NCBI GenBank assembly: GCA_905207535.1
Contig: CAJLLX010000035.1
Coordinates: forward strand, 1 to 16,895
Reading direction: 5' to 3'
Source: an uncultured Muribaculaceae bacterium
GTDB lineage: Bacteria; Bacteroidota; Bacteroidia; Bacteroidales; Muribaculaceae
Length of the DNA stretch: 16,895 nt
Positions 7,533 to 15,600 of the stretch are shown here, piece by piece. How positions within the stretch are numbered: the first letter of the stretch is position 1; each line of letters begins with the position of its first letter. The notes beneath the pieces are model-generated. The model did not search any database and was not told the DNA's origin. It saw only the letters and a list, made by a program, of their open reading frames with translations. Both the position numbers and the translations under genes were made by a program.

Positions 7533-10500
7533 ATGAAGAAGTACTTATTGACAACCGCCCTTCTGCTGTCGGTAGCTTCCGGAGCCTTCGCCCAGACACT
7601 GCTCGACGAGGGATTCGAGACCGGCAACACGGGTAGCGCCCTCACTCCGGTGGCAGCCGGCGAAGGATGGACCGTTGTAAACGGCTACAATGGCACCAAA
7701 GCCACCTACAACTGGCACAACTATTACGCCAACCCCGAGGGAGAAAGCGGCGGCACCATCACCGGCGCCTGCTGCGCCGCGGTCGACGCCCCCTTCTCGG
7801 TGGCTTCGAGCCAGGACGGCATCGGACCCCGCGAGGAGACACTGCTCACACCCGAGCTTGACCTCAACGACACTTACCGCCTGCAGTTCACCTTCATCGT
7901 CAGCCCGGTCAACTGCCAGGAGGGCTCTAAATACGATATTCAGGTGCGTGTGGTCACCGACGACAACCTCGCCGGTGCCGAGACCATCTTCAGCATCCAG
8001 AATGAGAAGATGCTCCGCGAAAGCGGCATCATGGACTTCCCCATCAACTCCTGGAGCCCCCACACCGCTCAGGTAGACCTCAGCGACTTCAAGGGTGAGA
8101 AGGTGAAGCTGGCCTTCGTCTACAAGATGCTGGGCGAGACCGCTAATGTGGTGTGGCTCGACGACGTGAGCGTGAAGAAATTCACCCCCGCCGCCGGCCC
8201 CGTGGCTTCGCTCTCGATGGACCGCTACACCTACCCCTCGATGTATATCGGCGAGAAGATGTACTCCGAGGTGATCACCCTCACCAACACCGGTAAAGAC
8301 GGCCTCACAGTGAGCAGCATCGACCTGCCCGCCGGATGCACCGTCAGCCCCGACCTCACCGCCATCAGCCTCGACCGCTACAAGACCGTCGACTTCCAGA
8401 TCGCCTACACCGCTTCTCTAACTTCGGCTGCCTCAGGCAATGTTGTGCTCCACACCAACGGCGGCGACGCCACCGTGGCCATCGCTGCCTCCAAGCAGTT
8501 TGTGCCCGAAGGGAGCCTCCTCGAGACCTTCGAGAGCTACAATCCCCCCGCCGGATGGAACAACAACGGCTGGACATGGACCAATGTGGCCATGGAGGGC
8601 GACCGCTCGATGAACTGCAGCGGCGGCTTCGGCGCCAGCTCGCTCCGCTCACCCCTGCTCGACCTCAACGACGGCGGCACACTCACCTTCACCTACTACA
8701 ACCAGTTTGACACCGAATACGAGGGCGAGCTCCCCTACTACGACATCGAGCTCCAGGTATCGTATGACGGCGGCGACAACTGGACTACAAAATGGAAATC
8801 CGACGACCAGCACCTCAACCAGCTCTACACCGTATCCGTTGACCTCGGCTACGGCAGCGACAACAGCTACGTGCGCTGGTACTATCCCCAGGTGGAGAGC
8901 GATGACGAAGGCGCCATGCCCCACTCGTCGTTCACCCTCGACCGTGTGATCCTCCCCAATGTCTACGGAGCCGGCGGACGTCCGCTCGGCGCCAAGGTGG
9001 TATCGCCCGTCAACGGCGCCACCGACATCTATCCCGAGGATGTGAAGCTCGAATGGTCGCCGGCCCAGTTTGCCGAAGGCTATAAAGTGTATGTCGGCAC
9101 CAACACCGCCGCCAACGACCTCGTGGACGGCGTGGATGTAGGCACCGCACTGAGCTACACCGTGCCCAAATGCGCTTACTCCACCACCTACCGCTGGAAA
9201 GTAGTGCCCTACAACTCGGAGGGCAACGGCACCTCGAGCACATGGCGCTTCACCACTCAGGCCGACGCCACCGTCAGCGAATATCCCTACGAGCAGGACT
9301 TCCTCACCTCCGGCACTCCCGAAGGCTGGACTCAGACCCCCTCGGCCAACTACAGCCGCACATGGTATGTCAACAGCAGCTATCCCTACGTGCTCGACGG
9401 CAAGGAGTACGGCGCCTTCGCCACTACCTGGCTTGAGGCAGGCGACTCCAACGCCGTGACCACTCAGAAGTTCACCCTCCCCGAGGATAAAAACATGTGC
9501 ATCACCTTCACCTGGGGCGACGAGCACCCGGCTTCGCTGGTTGTCGATCCCACCGGAATGGTGAAGAAAAACAATATTGCCGCCTCCGAGCGCGTCAGCG
9601 AGCTCTGCTTCGACATCAATGTCGACGGCGAGTGGATCATGCTCAGCGACCTCAGCGAGAACCACTTCGACGGCGACCGCAAATACTGGATCAACGAGAA
9701 GATAGAGCTCGACGCCTACAAGGGTAAGACCGTACAGTTCCGCTGGCGCCACAACAGCTTCAGCGGCCGCGACGAGGGCGGTGCCATCACCCGCATCCGC
9801 CTGTTCGAGAACGAGAGCAGCCGCGGTGCCTTCAACATCTCGCAGTGGAATGCCGGCAAGGTCAACTACGAGAAGGCCACCAACTCGGGCGACATCTTCA
9901 CCCTGCACAACGAAGGCAGCGCCACACTGAAAGTGGAGTCGGTAGCCTTCAATACCCCCAACTTCTCCTGCTCGCTGCAGCCCGGCGACGAGATCGCAGT
10001 GAAGGAGGGCAAACCCTTCAACCTGCAGTTCAACGCCCTGCAGAGCGACGCTGAGGTGACCGACGTGATGACCATCACCTTCGAGGGCGGCTACACCATG
10101 GAGATGCCCGTGAGCGGCACAGCCCTGCCCCGCGGCACCTACTACTACTCCTTCGAGCCCAACGCACTCGACTATGAGTGGGACAAGGATTTCACCATGA
10201 TCGACGTGGACGGCGGAACCAACTACTCCTTCTCCTCCTACTGGGTACACTACTCGGCCGACGGCCTCAAGGGCGCCTTCAGCGTGGAGAGCGACTCGAA
10301 GGAAGACGGCATGTACGGCATGATGGCGCCCATCTCGGGCATGTATGCCCTCGTGGCTTCTTCGCCCCAGAACGCTGCCGCCGACAACTGGATCATCTCC
10401 AAGAAGATGAAGGCCACCAACACCTCGCGCTTCGAGTTCTACGGCCGCAACTGGGAGACCCTCCAGAGCGTGCTCCCCGATCCCAAGCACAATGTCACAG

Positions 10501-10910
10501 TGCTCGTCAGCACCGTGGGCAACGCCGACACCAAGGACTTCAATGTGGAGATGCGCAAGACCGAGATGCCTTTCCTCAAAGTCAACGAGTGGAACCACTA
10601 CGAGGTAGATCTCTCGAAGTATGCCGGACAGGATGTGTATGTGGCTCTGCAGCATACCACCACCAGCGCCTCCAATCTCGCCTTCTTCGACGACTTCTGC
10701 TTCCATAACTTCGACATCGAAAATTCGGGCATCGACAGCGTTGCCTCCGACATCGCCGACGACGCCGAGGTAGAGGTATTCAGCCTAAGCGGCATCGCCG
10801 TGGCCAAGGGTCTCGGCAAGCAGACCCTCTCGGGCCTCGAAAAGGGCTTCTACATTGTGAAAGTTACCGCTGCCGACGGCAGCACACGCGCCTTCTCCAT
10901 CGCCCGCTAA
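7533..10910 (+). CDS. secreted multi-module adhesin-like protein with four choice-of-anchor J modules, FN3 and a T9SS type A-like tail
   Basis: 1125 residues. The signal peptide MKKYLLTTALLLSVASGAFA is cleaved before QTLLDEGFE. Modules in order: jelly-roll J1 (about 22-215, with ETLLTPELDL and WLDDVSVKKF), an ASH-like beta domain (about 222-325), J2 (327-480, LLETFESYNPPAGW, SSLRSPLLDL), a fibronectin type III-like domain (483-578, SPVNGATD...LEWSPA...YRWKVVPYN), J3 (582-757, YPYEQDFLTSGTPEGW), a second ASH-like domain (about 770-867) and J4 (868-1060, with ADNWIISKKM and LAFFDDFCFHNF). The end is GIDSVASD plus a tail of Por_Secre_tail type (VEVFSLSGIAVAKG...GFYIVKVTAADGSTRAFSIAR). Choice-of-anchor J modules occur in gingipain adhesin regions and many Bacteroidota surface proteins; protein or glycan binding is inferred, not shown. 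No catalytic domain is seen. It sits between two strong hairpins. Confidence 0.87.
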   Translation: MKKYLLTTALLLSVASGAFAQTLLDEGFETGNTGSALTPVAAGEGWTVVNGYNGTKATYNWHNYYANPEGESGGTITGACCAAVDAPFSVASSQDGIGPREETLLTPELDLNDTYRLQFTFIVSPVNCQEGSKYDIQVRVVTDDNLAGAETIFSIQNEKMLRESGIMDFPINSWSPHTAQVDLSDFKGEKVKLAFVYKMLGETANVVWLDDVSVKKFTPAAGPVASLSMDRYTYPSMYIGEKMYSEVITLTNTGKDGLTVSSIDLPAGCTVSPDLTAISLDRYKTVDFQIAYTASLTSAASGNVVLHTNGGDATVAIAASKQFVPEGSLLETFESYNPPAGWNNNGWTWTNVAMEGDRSMNCSGGFGASSLRSPLLDLNDGGTLTFTYYNQFDTEYEGELPYYDIELQVSYDGGDNWTTKWKSDDQHLNQLYTVSVDLGYGSDNSYVRWYYPQVESDDEGAMPHSSFTLDRVILPNVYGAGGRPLGAKVVSPVNGATDIYPEDVKLEWSPAQFAEGYKVYVGTNTAANDLVDGVDVGTALSYTVPKCAYSTTYRWKVVPYNSEGNGTSSTWRFTTQADATVSEYPYEQDFLTSGTPEGWTQTPSANYSRTWYVNSSYPYVLDGKEYGAFATTWLEAGDSNAVTTQKFTLPEDKNMCITFTWGDEHPASLVVDPTGMVKKNNIAASERVSELCFDINVDGEWIMLSDLSENHFDGDRKYWINEKIELDAYKGKTVQFRWRHNSFSGRDEGGAITRIRLFENESSRGAFNISQWNAGKVNYEKATNSGDIFTLHNEGSATLKVESVAFNTPNFSCSLQPGDEIAVKEGKPFNLQFNALQSDAEVTDVMTITFEGGYTMEMPVSGTALPRGTYYYSFEPNALDYEWDKDFTMIDVDGGTNYSFSSYWVHYSADGLKGAFSVESDSKEDGMYGMMAPISGMYALVASSPQNAAADNWIISKKMKATNTSRFEFYGRNWETLQSVLPDPKHNVTVLVSTVGNADTKDFNVEMRKTEMPFLKVNEWNHYEVDLSKYAGQDVYVALQHTTTSASNLAFFDDFCFHNFDIENSGIDSVASDIADDAEVEVFSLSGIAVAKGLGKQTLSGLEKGFYIVKVTAADGSTRAFSIAR

Positions 10911-10945
10911 GCCGGGCTGAGGGAGAAACACCCCGCAATACATAA

Positions 10946-10993
10946 GTCAGGGAGCCGAAAAGTTATGCAACACTAACTTTTTGGCTTCCTGAC
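10946..10993 (+). terminator. strong intergenic hairpin between surface genes 2 and 3
   Basis: A 20-base arm (10946-10965) pairs with 10974-10993 over its full length, with two G-U wobbles, around an 8-base loop TGCAACAC. The 3' arm begins TAACTTTTTGG, so its U-run lies inside the stem rather than after it. The hairpin ends 16 bases before the next start codon at 11010. It could be a partial terminator, a processing site or a translation-modulating structure. No promoter is visible between it and the next gene. Confidence 0.7.
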
Positions 10994-11009
10994 GCTTCCT
11001 ACAAACCCT

Positions 11010-13499
11010 ATGAACATGAAACATCTATTCAACAATCTCCTGTGGCTGGCGGCGCTGATGCTGTGTGTGCCCGCAGTGGCCGCGCAAACCCGCAATGCCA
11101 CCCTCACCATCGAGGTGACCACCGCCGTGGAAGACAACCTCGAGGGGCAGGAAGTGACCCTGGAGCAGACCGACTACTCGGTGGGCTACGGCACACTCAA
11201 GCTCGACCGCGAAGGCCGGTGCACTGTCAAGGTGTATCCCGGCAACCACCGCCTCACGGTGGAACGCGCCGGCTACGACACGGCTGTGAAGGACTTTGCC
11301 GTGGCCGACGGCGAGACTGCCACCGTCACCCTGGTGCTCGGTGAGAAGACCGTCACACCCTTTGCCCTTAAGGCCACGGTGAGCCACGACATCTACACCG
11401 GTCGCGACGACGCCCTGCTCACATGGAATCAGGAGGCGCCGGTGTTCACCGATGACTTCGACAGCTACGACCCCTGGGCGGTGAATTTCGGTGCCTGGAC
11501 CGGCATCGACGCCGACGGTGAGGCCACGGCAGCCCTCCAGGGCAGCTACCCCAACCGCGGCATCATGTCGTATGCACAGATTGTCAACCCGCTCACCGTG
11601 GTGCCCACATGGTGGTACGACTACCCAGTGCTCCACCCCTACAGCGGCAAGCAGTATGTGGGATTCATCCGCACCGCGAGCGGCCGCGCCAACGACGACT
11701 GGCTCATCTCCCCCGCCATCACCCCGGGCACCGACAATGTGCTCGAATTTATGGCCAAAGCCGCCGACCGCTACACCGAGCGGTTCATGGTATATGTGAC
11801 CACCGTCACCGACAACCCCGGGACGGACGACTTCGTGCGCCTCGACCCGGGCAACTTCGAGACCGCCGACGCCTCGGGCTGGAAGCTCTGCTCCTACAGC
11901 CTCGCAGACTATGCCGGCAAGGAGATCAAATTCGCCATCCGCTACGTCAGCGATGCCTCGCGCTACGGCGCCTTCATGCTGATGGTCGACGACGTGTATG
12001 TGGGCCAGGCCCGCACCGACGGCTACAGCGCCGTGCAGCGTGCCCGCCGCGCCCTGCGCTCCCCCGCCAACCCCTATGAGAATTTCAATCTGTATCTCGA
12101 CGGCGTGAAGGCCGGCACCACCGGCAGCTACGACTTCACCTTCACCGGCATCACTCCCGGCCACCACACCCTCGGCGTGGAGGCCACCTATCAGCAGGCC
12201 GTAAGCCCGCGCACGGAGGTGGAGATCGACGTGCCCGAAGGCCCCTATGCCCGCATCACCTTCCGTGTGGAGGCGCTCTCCAAGCTGACCGCCGACCGCG
12301 TGGAGATAGGACTGCTCAATCTCGACAACGGCCGCCAGGAGACCGTGGTGACCGAAAGTGGCACCCGCACACTGCTCTCGCTCCCCTACGGCCGCTATTC
12401 GGCCTATGTGGAGGAGGGTGTCTACGAGGCGTTCAGCCGCGAACTGGAGATCAGCGGCGATGCCGAGGTGGATATCACCCTCAGCGACAAGATTGTAGAC
12501 CCCTACAACCTCACCGCCGACTTCGACAGCGAGACCGGCGATGTGACCCTGCGCTGGAACCGCGAGCTGGGCTTCACCGACAGCTTCGAGGAATATGACG
12601 ACTCCGCCACCGGCTCGTTCGGCGACTGGATCACCGCCGACCTCGACCAGGCGCCGGTCTACCCCATAGCCCTCGGCAGCCAGACCAACATCGTCACCTT
12701 CCCCGGCTCGGGCACAGCCTCCAACCCCACGGCCATAGCGCCGATGGTGTTCAACCCCTGGAACACCGTCCCCGCCATGCTCCCCACCGACCAGGCCATC
12801 GCCGCCCCCGACGGCGACAAGTCGGTGATCTTCTTCTCGCCGCAGCGCATCAAGGCCGACAAATGGCTCATCTCGCCGCTGCTCGAGATCCGCGAGGGCT
12901 TCACCCTCACCTTCAAGGCCAAGGGCTACTCCTCGATGTATCCCGAAAGCCTTGAAATCTGCGTCAGCGCCGACGGCAGCGCCACTCCCGCCGACTTTGC
13001 GGCTCAGGCTGTCATAGAGCAGCTTACCTCGGAGACGTGGGGCGAATACACCATGGACCTCTCGGAGTGGGCCGGGCAGTCGATCCGCATCGGCCTCCAC
13101 TACGTATCCACCGACGCCTTCCTGGCGCAGGTCGACCAATTCTCCGTGGGCAATGCCGACGGCGAGGGCGACTTCACCGACCCGGGCAACGTGGTGGGCT
13201 ATGAGATCTACATCGACGGCGTGAAGGCCGGCGAGAGCGCCGAGCCGCGCTATGTGGCCACCGGCCTGGAGCCGGGCACCCACACCGCCGGAGTGCGCAC
13301 GCTCTATCTCCACGGTCAGTCGGCCATGACGGAGTGCACCTTCGGCGTGGAAGCCGGCATAGTGTCGGTTGGCGCCGACAGCGATGACGCCGCTCCCGCC
13401 GAGATTTACGACCTGAGCGGACGCCGCCTCAGCGGCTGCGACTCCCCGGGCATCTATATCATCCGCCGCAACGGCCAAACCTTAAAAATCAAGAAGTAA
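11010..13499 (+). CDS. secreted protein with a duplicated (beta domain + choice-of-anchor J) layout and T9SS-like tail
   Basis: 829 residues. The signal peptide is MNMKHLFNNLLWLAALMLCVPAVAA before QTRNATLT; an in-frame ATG two codons later (11016) is an alternative start. The architecture is two tandem units. Unit 1 has a PEGA/carboxypeptidase-regulatory-like domain (27-112, REGRCTVKVYPGNHRLTVERAGY), a jelly-roll J module (about 143-335) with the cleaved-adhesin signature NDDWLISPAI, and an FN3-like hairpin (FNLYLDGVKAG...ITPGHHTLGVEA). Unit 2 repeats this: a PEGA-like segment (412-495, LLSLPYGRYSAYVEEGVYEAF), J (521-715, ADKWLISPLLEI) and YEIYIDGVKAG...LEPGTHTAGVRT. The tail is GIVSVGADSDD...EIYDLSGRRL...GIYIIRRNGQTLKIKK. 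The next gene begins 3 bases after its stop, suggesting translational coupling. A binding or adhesion role is inferred; no enzyme motif is seen. Confidence 0.87.
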   Translation: MNMKHLFNNLLWLAALMLCVPAVAAQTRNATLTIEVTTAVEDNLEGQEVTLEQTDYSVGYGTLKLDREGRCTVKVYPGNHRLTVERAGYDTAVKDFAVADGETATVTLVLGEKTVTPFALKATVSHDIYTGRDDALLTWNQEAPVFTDDFDSYDPWAVNFGAWTGIDADGEATAALQGSYPNRGIMSYAQIVNPLTVVPTWWYDYPVLHPYSGKQYVGFIRTASGRANDDWLISPAITPGTDNVLEFMAKAADRYTERFMVYVTTVTDNPGTDDFVRLDPGNFETADASGWKLCSYSLADYAGKEIKFAIRYVSDASRYGAFMLMVDDVYVGQARTDGYSAVQRARRALRSPANPYENFNLYLDGVKAGTTGSYDFTFTGITPGHHTLGVEATYQQAVSPRTEVEIDVPEGPYARITFRVEALSKLTADRVEIGLLNLDNGRQETVVTESGTRTLLSLPYGRYSAYVEEGVYEAFSRELEISGDAEVDITLSDKIVDPYNLTADFDSETGDVTLRWNRELGFTDSFEEYDDSATGSFGDWITADLDQAPVYPIALGSQTNIVTFPGSGTASNPTAIAPMVFNPWNTVPAMLPTDQAIAAPDGDKSVIFFSPQRIKADKWLISPLLEIREGFTLTFKAKGYSSMYPESLEICVSADGSATPADFAAQAVIEQLTSETWGEYTMDLSEWAGQSIRIGLHYVSTDAFLAQVDQFSVGNADGEGDFTDPGNVVGYEIYIDGVKAGESAEPRYVATGLEPGTHTAGVRTLYLHGQSAMTECTFGVEAGIVSVGADSDDAAPAEIYDLSGRRLSGCDSPGIYIIRRNGQTLKIKK

Positions 13500-13502
13500 G
13501 TC

Positions 13503-15341
13503 ATGAACAAGATAACAACTCTGCTTTTGGGATGCCTCATGGCCATCGGCATGAGCGCCCAGGGCAACCTTAGCGCCAACCAGCGCCTGCTGGGCCACAC
13601 GGTGACCGACGATATCGACGTCAGCGGAGCCGTGGTGGGCACTCCCGGCACCTACACCATCGGAGCCGTGCTCGGCACCGATGTGCTCTCGGGCTACAAG
13701 GGATGCCGCGTGGTGGGCATCCGCGTGGCTGCCGCCGTGGATCTCGGGCGCACTCGCCTCTTCCTGAGCGGCGTCGACGCCAACGAGGCCGTCACCCCTA
13801 TCCACAGCCAGACTCAGCGCATCTACGAGGGGTGGAACGAGGTGTTTTTCAACGGCGACGGCTTTGAAATCACCGGCGACGAAGGGCTCTTCTACGGTTT
13901 CGACTACAAGGAGACCCAGGAGATGCTTGACAACGAGAAGGGTGGCATCGCTTCAACGGGCGCAGACACCACCGGATCGTTTTACCTCTTCCAGAACGGC
14001 ACGCTCTACCCGGTGAGCGGCGTGGGCATGCTCTGCGTGCAGCTGATAGTGGATGTCACCAATTTGCCCGCCGACAATGCCGCCATCAGCTTCTTCGACA
14101 CCGGTTTCAAGTATAAGAAGACTACCGAGGATGTGGAGGTGTTCGCCATCGTCACCAACACCGGCCGCGAGGAGCTCGCCTCCTACCGCATGGGGTGGCG
14201 CTACGACGACCTCGCCCCTGAGTATGCCGATGTCACCCTCGGCGACGGCAAGGAGCTCGCCACCGGAGGCCAGACCTCCTGGCAGCAGGTGTGCGCATTG
14301 CCCGAGGGGATGGCAGCCGGCAGCCACACCATCTCGGTGTGGGTGGAGAGCGTCAACGGCACCGCCGTGACGCAGACCGATGTCACCCGACGCACCGTAA
14401 GCTACGCCGCCTACGACAGCTCCATGACCCGCCGCGGCTCGCTGCTCGAAGTCTATGCCGACCAGACCTCGGTGTACACCTCGCTGCTCGATCCGGCCCT
14501 CAAGGAGCCGGGCGAAAACACCTTTGTGGTCAGCGTGCATGCCCCCGGCACCCCGCTGGCGGTGAAGGAGGCCGAGCCCCTCTTCGACCGCTACGCCTAC
14601 ACCCTGCCGTCGTTCACCTCCAACCGCTCCTACTTCCCCGGTGAGGCCCACATCGCCTACGACATGAACCAGTATCTCGGCACATTCGACAACTCGATGA
14701 TCATCGCCATCCTGCAGGATATCGTGGCTCAGGACAACGCCATGCCCACCTTCGCCGGCATAGAGCTGACCACCGATTTCAATCCCGCCACACGCCTGCT
14801 CACCGTCACAGCCTCCGGCGACGCCCTCCCCGATGCCGAAGCCATCTTCGGCAAAGTGGCCGTCACCCTGATGGCCGTGGAAGATGGTGTGGTAGGCGAC
14901 CAGATGGTGCTCTCGCGACTCGGCAAGAAGCCGGTCACCAAACACGACTACGAGCACAACCATGTGCTCCGCGGCTACATCACCCCCATGCACGGCGCTC
15001 CGCTCACCATCACCGACGGCAAATACTCCGCCACCTTCACCATGACGGTGCCCGCCGACTGGAACGCCGACCGCCTCAGTGTGACCGGCATCCTCACCAA
15101 GGCCGCCGACAGCGCTGACGCCATCACTGCCGCCAACGCCCGCGATTACGACGTGATCAACGCCGCCTCCGTGCCCCTCAAATCGGGTGCCGGAGTAGAT
15201 ACCGTCGCAGCCGACACCTCCTCCGAGATCGAAGGCTACTACACCCTGCAGGGAGTGCGCGCCGACGCCTCGCAGCTCCTCCCCGGCATCTACATCCGCC
15301 GCTACACCGACGGCCGCGCCGACAAAGTAGTTATCAAGTGA
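13503..15341 (+). CDS. Omp28-related secreted protein lacking the CxxC motif, with T9SS-like tail
   Basis: 612 residues, starting 3 bases after the previous stop. The signal peptide is MNKITTLLLGCLMAIGMSA before QGN. LLGC resembles a lipobox, but the hydrophobic core before it is short and an ordinary signal-peptidase site follows. Residues about 22-180 form a beta domain with internal GYKGCRVVGIRV and EGWNEVFF, and about 185-300 a CARDB-like domain. Residues about 305-575 match the layout I know from Omp28-related proteins: RRGSLLEVYADQTS where LLEEFTGxxCxxCP is usual, VSVHAPGTPLAVKEAEPLFDRY, LPSFTSNR, a beta sandwich, VEDGVVGDQ and YEHNHVLRG (485-491). No cysteine occurs after residue 300, so the thioredoxin-like fold cannot do disulfide chemistry. 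The tail is GVDTVAAD...YYTLQGVRA...GIYIRRYTDGRADKVVIK. The family match is from memory of motifs and is moderately secure. Confidence 0.8.
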   Translation: MNKITTLLLGCLMAIGMSAQGNLSANQRLLGHTVTDDIDVSGAVVGTPGTYTIGAVLGTDVLSGYKGCRVVGIRVAAAVDLGRTRLFLSGVDANEAVTPIHSQTQRIYEGWNEVFFNGDGFEITGDEGLFYGFDYKETQEMLDNEKGGIASTGADTTGSFYLFQNGTLYPVSGVGMLCVQLIVDVTNLPADNAAISFFDTGFKYKKTTEDVEVFAIVTNTGREELASYRMGWRYDDLAPEYADVTLGDGKELATGGQTSWQQVCALPEGMAAGSHTISVWVESVNGTAVTQTDVTRRTVSYAAYDSSMTRRGSLLEVYADQTSVYTSLLDPALKEPGENTFVVSVHAPGTPLAVKEAEPLFDRYAYTLPSFTSNRSYFPGEAHIAYDMNQYLGTFDNSMIIAILQDIVAQDNAMPTFAGIELTTDFNPATRLLTVTASGDALPDAEAIFGKVAVTLMAVEDGVVGDQMVLSRLGKKPVTKHDYEHNHVLRGYITPMHGAPLTITDGKYSATFTMTVPADWNADRLSVTGILTKAADSADAITAANARDYDVINAASVPLKSGAGVDTVAADTSSEIEGYYTLQGVRADASQLLPGIYIRRYTDGRADKVVIK

Positions 15342-15358
15342 CCCTAACGGCCCCCTCC

Positions 15359-15428
15359 AAGGTAGCAATCAAATGCCTCCCCTGACAGCGGGAATAAGTG
15401 CCACACCGCCAAGGTGATTATCAACTGA
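15359..15428 (+). pseudogene. two decayed copies of a T9SS-tail gene end (KVVIK-stop scars)
   Basis: After the stop of the last surface gene (AAAGTAGTTATCAAGTGA, 15324-15341) two near-copies of the same coding end follow. AAGGTAGCAATCAAATG at 15359-15375 reads KVAIK; it differs at one base from the end of the first surface gene, AAGGTAGTAATCAAATG, and its surroundings AACGGC and CCTCCCCTGA also resemble that gene's. AAGGTGATTATCAACTGA at 15411-15428 reads KVIIN-stop. Neither has an open frame of useful length upstream. They look like remnants of lost paralogues or of recombination between gene ends. Confidence 0.6.
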
Positions 15429-15479
15429 CACCGCTCAAGCGCCTCTCCCCCGCCGGCCTCTGTGCCTCCGGGTTATAAG

Positions 15480-15525
15480 AAACAGCGATTTGCCTCCCAC
15501 CCTCGGGCAAATCGCTGTTTTTTTT
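15480..15525 (+). terminator. rho-independent terminator closing the surface-protein cluster
   Basis: A perfect 15-bp stem (15480-15494 AAACAGCGATTTGCC with 15506-15520) surrounds an 11-base loop and continues directly into further T residues (eight Ts in all at 15518-15525). This is a textbook intrinsic terminator about 140 bases after the last surface gene. Confidence 0.92.
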
Positions 15526-15555
15526 GCACATGTAGGGACACCAATTTGACGCCAA

Positions 15556-15600
15556 AAAAAGGGGGGGATGTAACCCGCCACGGTCTGCACCCCCCTTTTT
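15556..15600. terminator. second, homopolymer-armed hairpin downstream of the terminator
   Basis: A5G6 (15556-15566, within a run of 7 A and 7 G) pairs with C6T5 (15590-15600), giving an 11-bp stem around a 23-base loop. It resembles a backup terminator. The symmetrical A and T ends mean it could act on either strand, but no minus-strand gene is seen to its right within the window. Confidence 0.6.

Noticed and set aside
11025..13478. An 817-codon open frame on the minus strand across almost the whole third surface gene, and similar long antisense frames at 8649-10706, 4751-6043, 6356-7315 and 13953-15368.
   Set aside because: They mirror GC-rich plus-strand genes. Their products are rich in Gly, Val, His and Ala without recognisable domains, and the plus-strand frames carry signal peptides, known modules and tails. 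They are by-products of codon bias.
2585..15341. Protease (gingipain-like) function for the surface proteins, because cleaved-adhesin modules occur in gingipains.
   Set aside because: No caspase-like catalytic His/Cys region or other protease motif is visible in any of the four proteins; only the binding-type modules are present.
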